In this document: one piece after another, positions 1-8,859 of the stretch
Layout of the letters: every line of letters begins with the position of its first letter
Numbering within the stretch: position 1 is the stretch's first letter
From: Bacillus multifaciens
GTDB taxonomy: Bacteria > Bacillota > Bacilli > Bacillales > Bacillaceae_G
DNA length: 64,000 nt
Direction of reading: 5' to 3'
Assembly: GCF_030756675.1 (NCBI RefSeq)
Contig: NZ_JAVBXD010000017.1
Location: 23,545 to 87,544, forward strand
Made by a program: the position numbers and the translations under genes
The notes under the pieces: model-generated
Seen by the model: the letters and a program-made list of their open reading frames with translations, nothing else
The model's database searches: none
Told to the model about the DNA's origin: nothing

Positions 1-996
1 CCTTTCAATTTCTTTCTCAATAACAGAAAAATAAAATTGGTCTTTTTCATTTGTATGTGTTTCTTTCAAAAGAGTAATGAGTCCTTTAATACCTGTAAGA
101 GGATTACGAATTTCGTGAGCTGTACTTGCAGCGAAGGAACCAACTAATTCTAGTTTTTGTATTTCATTTTGTTTTCTTTCTAATTTTGTTTGTCTTTGTA
201 GAAGAATGTATTTTATAAATAAAAATAAAATGGTCATAAGAAATAATGTTATTAAACAATCCATAAAGACGTTATGACATAAAATGGTTTCTTCAATAGG
301 TAATGGATAAATAGCAACGCTCCACGGCAATCTTGTTAATGGAACAGTAATTTGTTGTGTGTTTGTTGGGGCGAATTTGGGATTATTATCGTGTAAAAAT
401 GTAACTCCATGCTTATCGAGTACTTCAAAATGATATTCTGGTTTGATTGCATTTAAAGACGTTGCAATATAGTCAAACCGCAAGCTTGCTAATAGAAGTC
501 CAGAAATATCTTTGTTTTTATTGAAAACAGGAGTGGCAATCACAATCACTTTATGGCCAGAAGCACGATCTGTAATTGCAGATGAAACCGTCGTCTGTTT
601 ATTTTTAAAAGCTTCTTTTGCGTAAGAACGATCAGTAATATCGATAGAATCTTTTAATTTCGATGATGATAATGTAACTTTCAAATCTGTATTTGCATAA
701 TACAGGCCATCAAATCGTTCGTCAGTTTCATCTGTACTATGTAGCACTTGTTGTATTTCAGTATCATTTTGCGCTTTTGCGCTAATAACCATCGCCAGCA
801 TTTCTAATGCAGATGTTGATTCTCCTAGATAACGATCTAAGTAGTCTCTATATAAAAATACGACTGTATGAGCGGCTTGTTTATTTTCTTTTTCCATTGT
901 ATATTTTTCGTACAAAAATAAGATAGAACTTATACAAAGTGTTGGAAATATAACAAGCAAAATATATAAAAATGTGTTGCGTAGTTTTACATTCAA
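1..996 (-). CDS. kinD: KinD-like sensor histidine kinase, N-terminal part (cut by window edge)
   Basis: This is a membrane sensor kinase whose C-terminal catalytic domain lies outside the window. Reading the minus strand from a TTG at 996 gives a first membrane helix (about residues 8-27), an extracellular Cache-like region of about 210 residues, a second helix (roughly 260-285) and a dimerisation box with the phospho-acceptor histidine in AHEIRNPLTG. The TTG start is chosen because GGAGAAG lies just upstream and no ATG fits. The neighbour, divergently transcribed, is an MhqR-like regulator, the same pair as kinD-ykvE in B. subtilis, where KinD feeds the sporulation phosphorelay. The kinase class is certain; the KinD assignment rests on synteny and domain layout. 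No stop is seen because the gene runs off the edge. Confidence 0.75.
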   Translation of the reverse strand, partial: MNVKLRNTFLYILLVIFPTLCISSILFLYEKYTMEKENKQAAHTVVFLYRDYLDRYLGESTSALEMLAMVISAKAQNDTEIQQVLHSTDETDERFDGLYYANTDLKVTLSSSKLKDSIDITDRSYAKEAFKNKQTTVSSAITDRASGHKVIVIATPVFNKNKDISGLLLASLRFDYIATSLNAIKPEYHFEVLDKHGVTFLHDNNPKFAPTNTQQITVPLTRLPWSVAIYPLPIEETILCHNVFMDCLITLFLMTILFLFIKYILLQRQTKLERKQNEIQKLELVGSFAASTAHEIRNPLTGIKGLITLLKETHTNEKDQFYFSVIEKEIER

Positions 997-1159
997 AATT
1001 GCTTCTCCTTCTGTTTTTAATTTTATTATATAAAAACATTCGGAAATGTGTAGTGTTTTTTTGTGGTTTTTGTTGTAACATGTTGAAATATGACAGTATT
1101 TTTCAAATGAGAAAGAATATCTCTATTTGAAAAGAGATTTAGTAAAGGGTGGGAGTGTT

Positions 1160-1606
1160 ATGACATCTCAGTATGAAGAGGAAGATGTTTCGAAATCATT
1201 AAAAGTATTTATCGCTTTATCACGCGTACACCGCTCTGTTATGGATACTGCCAATAAGTCTATTCAAAGCAATGGATTAAACCCAACTGAGTTTGCCGTA
1301 CTAGAATTGTTATACCATAAGGGAACTCAACCGTTGCAGCAAATTGGGGAAAGAATTTTAATTGCAAGTGGCAGCATTACATATGTTGTTGATAAATTAG
1401 AGAAAAAAGGACTCGTTGAGCGAAAACCTAGCCAAAATGACCGTCGTGTCATTTATGCTCATTTAACAGAACAAGGGATACAATTAATTTCTAGTATCTT
1501 TCCAAACCATGAGGAAGTCATACATGAATCATTACATATGTTATCAAATGATGAAAAAGATCAACTTTTAGTGTTGTTAAAAAAGATAGGGAAATATGAG
1601 AAATAA
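1160..1606 (+). CDS. mhqR: MarR-family regulator, MhqR-like
   Basis: A 148-residue winged-helix repressor of the MarR family. The DNA-binding part is visible as a recognition region around ASGSITYVVDKLEKKGLVER followed by the wing NDRRVIYAHLT. In B. subtilis MhqR controls genes for quinone and electrophile detoxification; no such target is adjacent here, so the regulon is inferred only from similarity and from synteny with kinD. The start at 1160 is preferred over an in-frame codon at 1127 because GGGTGGGAG sits a few bases upstream. A perfect 18-bp inverted repeat follows the stop codon. Confidence 0.8.
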   Translation: MTSQYEEEDVSKSLKVFIALSRVHRSVMDTANKSIQSNGLNPTEFAVLELLYHKGTQPLQQIGERILIASGSITYVVDKLEKKGLVERKPSQNDRRVIYAHLTEQGIQLISSIFPNHEEVIHESLHMLSNDEKDQLLVLLKKIGKYEK

Positions 1607-1644
1607 TAAAAACTTTGAATGTATACTTCAAAGTTTTTATTATT
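1602..1644 (+). terminator. Terminator hairpin after mhqR
   Basis: A perfect 18-bp inverted repeat (1602-1619 with 1627-1644) overlaps the stop codon. Its A-rich and T-rich arms would let it work in both directions. Confidence 0.75.
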
Positions 1645-1673
1645 TCTGCTATCCGTGAGCAGAAAAAACGCTC

Positions 1674-1790
1674 TTTATATAAGTTTAAAAAGCGACATAA
1701 AATCTCTTTTTTTAGAGGGAGACGAGAGGATTTGTCCGCGCATAGAAGCGGTCATGATGTATGTCGGAAAATGAAAATGAATATATAGTA
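1674..1790 (+). repeat. Family A interspersed repeat, copy 1 (internally deleted)
   Basis: Shares with the other copies the blocks GACATAAAA, the TCCGCGCATAGAAGCGGTCA stem-loop region and the end ATGTCGGAAAATGAAAATG. The central part found in full copies (TTTAAAACAAAGAG to GCAGCGACTTA) is missing. GACAT near the start can pair with ATGTC near the end. The 107 bases after it up to the next gene hold only a ribosome binding site. Confidence 0.75.
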
Positions 1791-1897
1791 CTCCCGGCAA
1801 TAAGTAGGATGAAATTTATTAATGAATAAAGGGAATTTACGAAATATATGGAATTATAGTAAGGGAATGTTTTTTAGAAAAGAAAGGGGTTATTTGT

Positions 1898-3592
1898 ATG
1901 TCGTTTGAGAATTATGCATATAAACGTCCGAATATGGATGAAGTGAAAGACAGATTTGCGGAGACTTTACAACAGTTTAAGAGTGCTAAAACAGTGGAAG
2001 AACAAAAAGAAGTAATTGCACAGATTAATGAAATCCGTAATGATTTTAGCACGATGTATAACGTATGTTATATTCGTCATAGTGTCGATACGACGGATGA
2101 ATTTTATAAGGAAGAACAAGATTTCTTTGATGAATATTCACCAATTGTGAAGGGATATGTGACAAAATATTACGAAGCATTAACACAATCTCCATTTCGA
2201 AAACAATTAGAAGAATATTATGGCATACAGTTATTTGCACTTGCAGAGGCTGAAATGAAAACATATTCAGATGAAGTAGTTGCAGATTTACAGTTAGAAA
2301 ACAAATTGTCTTCTGGGTACACACAGTTAATAGCGGCAGCTAAAATTTCATTTGAAGGTGAAGAAAGAACATTATCACAACTTGTTCCGTTTATGGAGAA
2401 CAGAGATCGTAATATGCGTAAACAAGCAAGTGAAGCATATTATGGATTTTTAGCGGAGCATGAAGAAGAGTTAGATCGTATTTATGATGAACTTGTTAAA
2501 GTTAGAACAACGATTGCGAAGAAACTTGGTTTTAACAATTTTGTTGAGCTTGGATATGCAAGAATGTACCGTACAGACTACAATGCAGAGATGGTTGCGA
2601 ATTTCCGCAAACAAGTACTTGATTATATTGTACCTGTTGCAACTGAACTTAGACAAAAACAACAGGCTCGTATTGGAGTGGAGAAGCTTGCTTATTATGA
2701 TGAGAATTTTGAATATCCATCTGGTAATGCAGTGCCAAAAGGTGATGCGGATTGGATTGTGAATCATGGCAAAACGATGTATAGAGAACTATCAGAAGAA
2801 ACAAATACATTTTTTAATTTTATGTTAGAAAATAATTTATTAGATCTTGTTGCGAAAAAAGGAAAAGCTGGCGGAGGCTATTGTACATATATTGAAAATT
2901 ATAAAGCACCGTTTATTTTCTCAAACTTTAACGGGACGTCTGGTGACATTGATGTGTTAACGCATGAAGCAGGGCATGCTTTCCAGGTATATGAAAGCCG
3001 TCACTATGAAATTCCAGAGTATAACTGGCCAACATATGAGGCGTGTGAAATTCATTCAATGAGTATGGAATTTTTCACATGGCCATGGATGAATTTATTC
3101 TTTGAAGAAGATGTAGAGAAATATTATTTCTCACATTTAAGTTCAGCGTTGCTATTTTTACCATATGGTGTATCTGTTGATGAATTCCAGCATTTTGTAT
3201 ATGAACATCCAGAAGCATCACCGGCTGAGCGCAAAGAAGCGTGGCGTAATATTGAAAGAAAGTACTTGCCACATCGTGATTATGAGGAAAATGATTATTT
3301 AGAGCGCGGTGGCTTTTGGCAACGTCAAGCACATATTTATAACTCACCATTTTATTACATTGACTATACGTTAGCACAGATTTGTGCGTTCCAATTTTGG
3401 AAACGTTCAAGAGAGAATCGTCAAGAGGCATGGGAAGATTATGTTCATCTTTGCCGTCAAGGCGGTAGTAAATCATTCTTACAATTAGTTGAAACAGCTA
3501 ATTTAACATCACCATTTGCTGATGGGTGTGTGAAAGGTGTAATCGATGAGATTCACGGTTGGTTAAATGGAGTAGATGACACAGAATTGTAA
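1898..3592 (+). CDS. M3-family oligoendopeptidase
   Basis: A 564-residue cytosolic zinc metallopeptidase that cleaves short peptides. The zinc site is visible as HEAGH (His356, Glu357, His360), with the third ligand in the downstream EIHSMSMEF motif (Glu384). Length fits the group of M3 peptidases that is related to, but separate from, PepF, so I give no symbol. The start is an ATG seven bases after AAAGGGG. The gene is monocistronic, ending in a stem-loop with a T-run. No defects are seen. Confidence 0.9.
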   Translation: MSFENYAYKRPNMDEVKDRFAETLQQFKSAKTVEEQKEVIAQINEIRNDFSTMYNVCYIRHSVDTTDEFYKEEQDFFDEYSPIVKGYVTKYYEALTQSPFRKQLEEYYGIQLFALAEAEMKTYSDEVVADLQLENKLSSGYTQLIAAAKISFEGEERTLSQLVPFMENRDRNMRKQASEAYYGFLAEHEEELDRIYDELVKVRTTIAKKLGFNNFVELGYARMYRTDYNAEMVANFRKQVLDYIVPVATELRQKQQARIGVEKLAYYDENFEYPSGNAVPKGDADWIVNHGKTMYRELSEETNTFFNFMLENNLLDLVAKKGKAGGGYCTYIENYKAPFIFSNFNGTSGDIDVLTHEAGHAFQVYESRHYEIPEYNWPTYEACEIHSMSMEFFTWPWMNLFFEEDVEKYYFSHLSSALLFLPYGVSVDEFQHFVYEHPEASPAERKEAWRNIERKYLPHRDYEENDYLERGGFWQRQAHIYNSPFYYIDYTLAQICAFQFWKRSRENRQEAWEDYVHLCRQGGSKSFLQLVETANLTSPFADGCVKGVIDEIHGWLNGVDDTEL

Positions 3593-3679
3593 AAAATATG
3601 CATTAGTTTTTATGAATTTGCAATCGACAATTATTTGGGAAAATGAGATAATGAAAGAAAATTTAGAATAATAAAACTT

Positions 3680-3713
3680 AAGGGGTGTTTCTTGAAAAGA
3701 AGCGCCTCTTTTT
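3680..3713 (+). terminator. Terminator after the M3 peptidase
   Basis: AGGGGTGTTTCTT pairs with AAGAAGCGCCTCT (three G-U pairs), followed by a T-run. Confidence 0.6.
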
Positions 3714-3735
3714 AACCAAATAAGGGGGGAGAAAT

Positions 3736-4269
3736 ATGATGCAATCATATGCAAATATGAATATGGAAACGTTGTTACGTGGGATGGCGTCTACGAGACA
3801 GAAACTTTTATCAGAAATTGAAATGTTAACTGATACAGAAATTAATATGAAACCGCGCCGTGATAAATGGAGCATTATGCAAGTGTTACATCACCTTCAT
3901 CTTGTTGAACAATCTGTTACATCTGCTATTGTGTATGCGCTTCATAAAACTGAAAGAAAAGTTGTGCCACCAAAAGACCTTCAAGCTACACTCGATCGAA
4001 CAAGAAAGAGAGAAGCCCCTCAACAAATGCAACCAACAGAAACGTTAATGAAAAAAGCACAAATGATACAATTGCTGAAAAGTTCAAGAGAAAAGCTTTT
4101 ACATGTTCTTCATAGCATTGTAAATGAAAAAGAACTATTTGAAAAATCGCTCAAACATCCTGTATTTGATGAGCTTAATTTATATCAATGGGTGCAATTC
4201 TTAGACTTACACGAACAGCGCCATCTTACACAGTTAAAAGAAGCAAAACATGCCATTTTACAAAGGTAA
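3736..4269 (+). CDS. DinB-superfamily protein
   Basis: A 177-residue four-helix protein of the DinB/YfiT type, a superfamily of metal-binding, mostly thiol-dependent enzymes. Features seen are the DKWSIMQVLHHLHLVE segment, which carries the N-terminal His cluster, and the C-terminal LHEQRHLTQL with further candidate metal-binding histidines. The substrate cannot be told from sequence. GGGGGGAGAAAT precedes the ATG. The stop codon TAA at 4267-4269 is also the first three bases of a family B repeat. Confidence 0.8.
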   Translation: MMQSYANMNMETLLRGMASTRQKLLSEIEMLTDTEINMKPRRDKWSIMQVLHHLHLVEQSVTSAIVYALHKTERKVVPPKDLQATLDRTRKREAPQQMQPTETLMKKAQMIQLLKSSREKLLHVLHSIVNEKELFEKSLKHPVFDELNLYQWVQFLDLHEQRHLTQLKEAKHAILQR

Positions 4270-4455
4270 AGTGAAACTTCCATCAGTGGTGTTCTGATGG
4301 TTAGTTGAACCAATCGGGCATTTAGGGGCAGTGATCCTCACCTATCTTCTTTGTTTCTCTCTGAATATTGGTGAGGGTCATACTGCCCGTTACTGCGGGA
4401 TAAAGTGAAACTTCCATCAGTTAATTTGTTAGCTGATGGATTTTTTGTATTTTTA
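4267..4455 (+). repeat. Family B repeat (TAAAGTGAAAC type), compound copy 1
   Basis: Begins at the stop codon of the preceding gene with TAAAGTGAAACTTCCATCAG. It holds a long imperfect inverted repeat (GGGCAGTGATCCTCACC with GGTGAGGGTCATACTGCCC) and a second TAAAGTGAAACTTCCATCAG at 4401, which then forms a hairpin CCATCAG/CTGATGG with a T-run. The last hairpin can terminate transcription of the upstream gene. Confidence 0.75.
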
Positions 4456-4531
4456 GCATCATTCAGTATATGTATATTCCTACTTCATATGTTGGAACAT
4501 ATATAAGGACATCTGAAAAGGAGTTGAAATA

Positions 4532-4648
4532 ATGGGAAATAAAAAACGGGAGCAAGAGAGGCAATGGAGAGCCCGAAAAGAACAGAAGCAGCCGCATGGG
4601 AAAGTGAAGACTTTTGCGGAACTTGTAGATGAAACAAAAAAAACGTGA
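4532..4648 (+). CDS. Small basic protein, 38 aa
   Basis: ATG at 4532 follows AAAGGAGTTGAAATA, a good ribosome binding site. The product is 38 residues, charged and without membrane helix (begins MGNKKREQERQWRARK; contains PHGKVKTFAELVDE). It resembles a short conserved Bacillus protein family (I recall DUF6254) but I cannot confirm that. Its stop codon lies inside the arm of a strong terminator, as expected for a real short gene. Function unknown. Confidence 0.65.
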   Translation: MGNKKREQERQWRARKEQKQPHGKVKTFAELVDETKKT

Positions 4649-4671
4649 TGCGCCTGCATCACGTTTTTTTT
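4641..4671 (+). terminator. Terminator between the 38-aa gene and the KinB-like gene
   Basis: AAACGTGATGC pairs with GCATCACGTTT, then seven T residues. It lies between convergent genes and probably serves both. Confidence 0.8.
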
Positions 4672-5921
4672 GTTAAGGGAAATGTAAGGAGAAAAGTTGT
4701 ACCAATATTTTTCTTACTAGTAATGTCAATTTTACCATTCATTGCTTTTATAATACTAAAGACAACCATCATTCCAAGGCCTGTTCCTTTTTCTTTTGTA
4801 GAGTAGAAAGGGGAACCGAGACGTTTTACTTGTTCGGTACTCATGCCGATTCCGGTATCTTGAATATGTAATTGGATATGTTTATTAGCGGGTGTTACAG
4901 TAAATGTAAGGTCACCGCCGTTTGGCATTGCTTCAATACAGTTTTTTAAAATGTTTAAAAGGCATTGATTGAGCTTTTGTTTTTCTCCCATTATATAAAA
5001 TGTTTTACTTTGTTTCGTATAATGTATACGAACGTTAGAAAGGTTTGCTAATGGTGTCATGAGTGTAATTGCATGAAGTAATTCTTCTTCTAACTGTAAT
5101 AGTTGTACTTTTTCAATACTTGGTTTTGCAAATGTTAAGTAGTCTGTTAATACATGGTTTGCTTGATCGATACCGCCCATAGCGATGTCTAAATATAAAA
5201 GTTTTTCTTGTTCTGAACAGTTTTTTGATTGTAGTAATTGAAGGAATCCTCTTGTTGATGTAAGAGGGTTTCGAATTTCATGTGAAATAGAAGCAGCCAT
5301 CTCACCGATGAGTTGAAATTTTTCGGCGTTTACAAGTTCTTGTGCAAGACGGACTTGTGATTGTAAAACTTCCATTAAATATAAAATTAAAATTGTTCCT
5401 ATAATTGTGCATAACTCATATGTAACAAAATAAGGTGTATAGTCCTTTGGGTTTGGAGCGATAGATAGAAAATAGGGAATCCAGCCACTGCCGTATATAA
5501 GGCTGTAAAAAAAAGCCAAATACATTTTTGTTTTGATTTTCCCTTTTATGTATACTTTGTATGTTGTGATGAGAAAAATGTACAACATAAAAGATGCAAT
5601 AAGAGAAGGGATGAACCCGCTGCCGCCAATAAAAAAACGATAAATGTTCATAACACCTAAAATTGCACCACCTGCGAATGGTCCTCCAGATAATGTGCCG
5701 ACAACAAGCACAATATGTCGGAAGTCAAATTGAAAACCGTATTCAACTTTTGCAGCAAACGACATACAAACAATAGTAGTAAGGCTGCAAGAGAGAATAA
5801 ATACAAATGAATTGAGCCTTGGAGAGCGATTTCCTTTTTCGCTCCAAAACAAATGATAAATTAGCATTGTGACTAAAATAAATAATATATTTATGAAGAG
5901 GTACATAATAAAAAGCTTCAG
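4659..5921 (-). CDS. kinB: KinB-like sporulation sensor histidine kinase
   Basis: A polytopic sensor kinase of about 420 residues. The N-terminal half has about six membrane helices of the 5TMR-LYT type (GGPFAGGAILGVMNIYRF is characteristic). The C-terminal half has the phospho-acceptor box SHEIRNPLTS and ATP-binding N, G1 and G2 boxes (LLNILKNCIEAM, DTGIGM, KGTGLGM). KinB in B. subtilis has this layout and phosphorylates Spo0F. The longest frame from 6041 adds 40 residues encoded by a family A repeat and is rejected. AAGGAGG lies 8 bases before a CTG at 5921, which would give MKLFIMYLF; the first ATG (5906) is too far from it. I favour the CTG start, with the ATG as the alternative. Confidence 0.75.
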   Translation of the reverse strand: MKLFIMYLFINILFILVTMLIYHLFWSEKGNRSPRLNSFVFILSCSLTTIVCMSFAAKVEYGFQFDFRHIVLVVGTLSGGPFAGGAILGVMNIYRFFIGGSGFIPSLIASFMLYIFLITTYKVYIKGKIKTKMYLAFFYSLIYGSGWIPYFLSIAPNPKDYTPYFVTYELCTIIGTILILYLMEVLQSQVRLAQELVNAEKFQLIGEMAASISHEIRNPLTSTRGFLQLLQSKNCSEQEKLLYLDIAMGGIDQANHVLTDYLTFAKPSIEKVQLLQLEEELLHAITLMTPLANLSNVRIHYTKQSKTFYIMGEKQKLNQCLLNILKNCIEAMPNGGDLTFTVTPANKHIQLHIQDTGIGMSTEQVKRLGSPFYSTKEKGTGLGMMVVFSIIKAMNGKIDITSKKNIGTTFLLTFPLTKKT

Positions 5922-5963
5922 CTTTAAAACCTCCTTGTAGCGAGAAATAAAAGGGTTGATATC

Positions 5964-6170
5964 TACATATAAATACAAATTGAAAAAATGACATAAAAAC
6001 CCCTCTCTTTTTAGTGGGGACGAAAGCATCTGGCCATGCATTGAAGCGGTCAGTTCCTTTTCCTACCACGTGCAAAGTTTAAAACAAAGAGAGAAAGCAA
6101 GTAGCGGGCATGTTTTGTTCTGGGGAGCAGCGACTTAGATGTCGGAAAATTAAAATGGATTTATATAAAT
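5964..6170 (+). repeat. Family A interspersed repeat, copy 2 (full length)
   Basis: Runs from TATAAATACAAAT to AAATTAAAATGGATTTATAT. It contains all blocks: GACATAAAAACC, CATCTGGCCATGCATTGAAG, CGGTCAG, AAGTTTAAAACAAAGAGAG and GCAGCGACTTAGATGTCGG. It occupies the upstream region of the divergent kinB-like gene, so that gene's promoter must lie in or beside it. Confidence 0.85.
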
Positions 6171-6235
6171 CATCATACTATTAATATGGAAAAAAATGAA
6201 ATGTTATTTTTAGAAAAGACAGAAAAAATAGACGT

Positions 6236-6270
6236 TTTTCACTCGTATACTCGGTGTGTTACAATGTAAG
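6236..6270 (+). promoter_or_regulatory. Probable promoter of the queCDEF operon
   Basis: A TACAAT at 6260-6265 has a weak -35-like TTTTCA about 17-18 bases upstream. Transcription from it would include the riboswitch that follows. Confidence 0.5.
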
Positions 6271-6290
6271 GTGCAAGTTAAAGAAGACAA

Positions 6291-6381
6291 TCCATGCCTA
6301 GCATGGGAGAGGTTCGCGAACTCCCTCTATAAAAAACTAAGAAGAGAACAATGTCCTTTTTGATATTGTTTTGTTTTTTTT
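6291..6381 (+). promoter_or_regulatory. preQ1-I riboswitch with terminator
   Basis: The aptamer is at 6308-6340: AGAGG pairs with CCTCT around a loop, followed by the conserved A-rich tail ATAAAAAACTAA that forms the preQ1-I pseudoknot. A separate hairpin CCATGC/GCATGG (6292-6306) sits directly before it. Downstream, AACAAT/ATTGTT with a T-run (6347-6381) is the likely terminator. When preQ1 is plentiful the que genes should be turned off. Class and position match the known Bacillus queC leader. Confidence 0.9.
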
Positions 6382-6442
6382 AGTATGACAGTTCAAGAAC
6401 GCTCTTTCTTCTTGTAATCGAAAAAAGAGGAGAATGAGTGAA

Positions 6443-7105
6443 ATGAAAAAGGAAAAAGCGGTTGTTGTTTTTAGCGGTGGTCAAGATAGTACAACATGTT
6501 TATTTTGGGCACTTGAACAGTTTGAAGAAGTAGAAACAGTGACGTTTGATTATAATCAACGTCATAAACTCGAAATTGACTGTGCTGCGGAAATCGCAAA
6601 AGAACTAGGTGTAAAGCATACTGTACTTGATATGAGCTTGTTAAATCAGCTCGCTCCTAATGCATTAACACGTACAGATATGGAAATTACACATGAAGAT
6701 GGCGAGTTGCCGTCGACATTTGTGGATGGACGTAACCTATTGTTTTTATCGTTTGCGGCTGTACTAGCGAAACAAGTAGGGGCACGTCATATCGTAACAG
6801 GTGTGTGTGAAACAGACTTTAGTGGTTATCCAGATTGCCGTGATGTATTTGTGAAATCGTTAAACGTTACATTAAATTTATCGATGGATTATCCATTCGT
6901 TATTCATACACCACTTATGTGGATTGATAAAGCAGAAACGTGGAAACTGGCAGATGAACTTGGAGCTTTTGAATTTGTCCGTGAAAAAACGTTAACGTGC
7001 TATAACGGAATTATTGGTGATGGCTGCGGTGAATGTCCAGCGTGTCAGCTTCGTAAAGCAGGACTTGATAAATATGTACAAGAACGTGAAGGAGCGAAAG
7101 CATAA
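6443..7105 (+). CDS. queC: 7-cyano-7-deazaguanine synthase QueC
   Basis: QueC converts 7-carboxy-7-deazaguanine to preQ0 using ATP and ammonia. The product of 220 residues has the ATP-pyrophosphatase loop SGGQDS (11-16) and four zinc cysteines near the C-terminus (about 186, 195, 198 and 201, in [16 protein letters not shown]). The ATG at 6443 is chosen over one at 6434 because AGAGGAG ends one base before 6434 but about ten before 6443, and the family begins [13 protein letters not shown]. First gene of a four-gene operon under the preQ1 riboswitch; its stop overlaps the next start (TAATG). Confidence 0.97.
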   Translation: MKKEKAVVVFSGGQDSTTCLFWALEQFEEVETVTFDYNQRHKLEIDCAAEIAKELGVKHTVLDMSLLNQLAPNALTRTDMEITHEDGELPSTFVDGRNLLFLSFAAVLAKQVGARHIVTGVCETDFSGYPDCRDVFVKSLNVTLNLSMDYPFVIHTPLMWIDKAETWKLADELGAFEFVREKTLTCYNGIIGDGCGECPACQLRKAGLDKYVQEREGAKA

Positions 7106-7599
7106 TGACACAAGACTTCTTTGGATTTCGCATTGTTGAAAATTTACAAAAAATAGATCAGGATATCGAGCGTAAGCAACTGAAGTATCATAATAAGCGT
7201 GTTATGGTTAGTAAAGAATTTACGTTTGATGCTGCCCATCATCTGCACTGTTATGAAGGGAAATGTAAAAACCTTCATGGACATACGTATAAAGTAATTT
7301 TTGGAATTAGTGGTTATGTCAATGAAATTGGCTTAACGATTGATTTTGGTGATATAAAAGAAATTTGGAAAAATGAAATTGAAATATATTTAGATCATCG
7401 TTACTTAAATGAAACACTTCCAGCTATGAATACAACTGCTGAAAATATGGTTGTATGGATTTTTGAGAAAATGGAAGAGGCACTAACAAAAGGTGATCGA
7501 CAAAATGAATATAAAGGGGCGCGTGTTGAGTTTGTGCGCTTATTTGAAACACCAACAAGCTATGCAGAAGTAAGACGGGAGTGGATGATTGGTGAGTAA
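7105..7599 (+). CDS. queD: 6-carboxy-5,6,7,8-tetrahydropterin synthase QueD
   Basis: QueD makes 6-carboxytetrahydropterin from dihydroneopterin triphosphate, the first committed step of 7-deazaguanine synthesis. The 164-residue protein shows the zinc and catalytic set around DAAHHLHCYEGKCKNLHGH: His45/46, Cys54, His58 and His60. It has a roughly 30-residue N-terminal extension compared with the short E. coli enzyme, which I recall as normal for this Bacillus form. It is translationally coupled to queC by a TAATG overlap. Confidence 0.95.
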   Translation: MTQDFFGFRIVENLQKIDQDIERKQLKYHNKRVMVSKEFTFDAAHHLHCYEGKCKNLHGHTYKVIFGISGYVNEIGLTIDFGDIKEIWKNEIEIYLDHRYLNETLPAMNTTAENMVVWIFEKMEEALTKGDRQNEYKGARVEFVRLFETPTSYAEVRREWMIGE

Positions 7600-8308
7600 C
7601 ATTCCTGTTTTGGAAATATTTGGACCGACAATTCAAGGAGAAGGAATGGTTGTTGGCCAAAAAACAATGTTTGTTCGTACAGCAGGTTGTGATTATAGCT
7701 GTGCATGGTGTGATTCTGCATTTACATGGGATGGTTCTGCGAAAGAGCAAATTCGTCAAATGTCGCCAGAAGAGATTTTTTCTGAACTCGTGCAAATTGG
7801 TGAGGAAAATTTCTCACATGTAACCATTTCTGGTGGAAACCCTGCATTGTTGAAGCATTTAGGAGAATTGATCTCTTTATTAAAAAAGAACGGCATTCGT
7901 ACAGCAATTGAAACGCAAGGAAGTAAATGGCAAGATTGGTTACTTCATATAGATGAGGTGACAATTTCGCCGAAGCCGCCGAGTTCAAAGATGTCAACGA
8001 ATTTTAGTATGTTAGATTCAATTATCGAGCGGTTAGATGGAAAAGAGTTTAGCTTAAAAGTAGTTGTATTTGATGATCAAGATTTTGTATATGCAAAAGA
8101 AGTGCATGAACGTTATCCGCACGTTCCGTTTTTCTTACAAGTTGGAAATGATGATACGAAGACGACGGATGATGTTTCATTAATTCAGCGTCTTCTTATG
8201 AAATATGAGTGGCTTATTGATAAAGCTGTGCAATGTAAGGAAATGAATGATGCAAAAGTATTACCGCAGCTCCACGCTTTAGTGTGGGGAAATAAACGCG
8301 GTGTGTAA
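7592..8308 (+). CDS. queE: 7-carboxy-7-deazaguanine synthase QueE
   Basis: A radical S-adenosylmethionine enzyme that contracts carboxytetrahydropterin to 7-carboxy-7-deazaguanine. The iron-sulfur motif is visible as CDYSCAWC (Cys33, Cys37, Cys40), preceded by GPTIQGEG; TISGGNPA follows as the SAM-binding glycine motif. Start: TTG at 7589 and GTG at 7592 are both possible; GTG gives MSNIPVLEIF, matching the family. It overlaps the end of queD by 8 bases, consistent with coupled translation. Confidence 0.95.
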   Translation: MSNIPVLEIFGPTIQGEGMVVGQKTMFVRTAGCDYSCAWCDSAFTWDGSAKEQIRQMSPEEIFSELVQIGEENFSHVTISGGNPALLKHLGELISLLKKNGIRTAIETQGSKWQDWLLHIDEVTISPKPPSSKMSTNFSMLDSIIERLDGKEFSLKVVVFDDQDFVYAKEVHERYPHVPFFLQVGNDDTKTTDDVSLIQRLLMKYEWLIDKAVQCKEMNDAKVLPQLHALVWGNKRGV

Positions 8309-8326
8309 GTGAAGGGAGATTTTTAG

Positions 8327-8824
8327 ATGACTGGAAGAAAAGATGAAGATTTAAAAGATGTAACATTATTAGGAAATCAAAATACAAAATATTTATTTGA
8401 ATATAGCCCAGAAATTTTAGAGACGTTTGATAATAATCATCCAAATCGTGATTATTTTGTAAAATTTAATTGTCCAGAGTTCACAAGTTTATGTCCGAAA
8501 ACAGGTCAACCAGATTTTGCGACAATTTATATTAGCTATATTCCAGAACAAAAAATGGTAGAGAGTAAATCTTTAAAGTTATATTTATTTAGTTTCCGTA
8601 ACCATGGAGATTTCCATGAAGATTGTATGAATGTCATTATGAATGACTTAATTAAACTGATGGATCCACGCTATATCGAAGTGTGGGGCAAGTTTACACC
8701 GCGTGGTGGTATTTCTATTGATCCATATTGTAACTATGGACGTCCTGGTACAAAATATGAAAAAATGGCTGAATATCGTTTAATGAATCACGATTTATAT
8801 CCAGAAACAGTAGATAATCGTTAA
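8327..8824 (+). CDS. queF: NADPH-dependent 7-cyano-7-deazaguanine reductase QueF
   Basis: QueF reduces preQ0 to preQ1, the base later put into tRNA by the transglycosylase. The 165-residue unimodular form is seen, with the catalytic cysteine in [14 protein letters not shown] (Cys56; Asp63 follows) and the NADPH-side region [10 protein letters not shown]. The ATG follows AAGGGAG. Last gene of the queCDEF operon, ended by a strong hairpin. Confidence 0.96.
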   Translation: MTGRKDEDLKDVTLLGNQNTKYLFEYSPEILETFDNNHPNRDYFVKFNCPEFTSLCPKTGQPDFATIYISYIPEQKMVESKSLKLYLFSFRNHGDFHEDCMNVIMNDLIKLMDPRYIEVWGKFTPRGGISIDPYCNYGRPGTKYEKMAEYRLMNHDLYPETVDNR

Positions 8825-8853
8825 GAAAAGAGGGGGCTTGCCCCCTCTTTTCT
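8824..8853 (+). terminator. Terminator between queF and ykvS
   Basis: AGAAAAGAGGGGGC pairs with GCCCCCTCTTTTCT; A-runs and T-runs on both sides make it bidirectional. Confidence 0.85.
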
Positions 8854-8859
8854 AGTATT

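Noticed and set aside
3075-3476. 133-residue minus-strand frame inside the M3 peptidase
   Set aside because: Antisense shadow without start signals.
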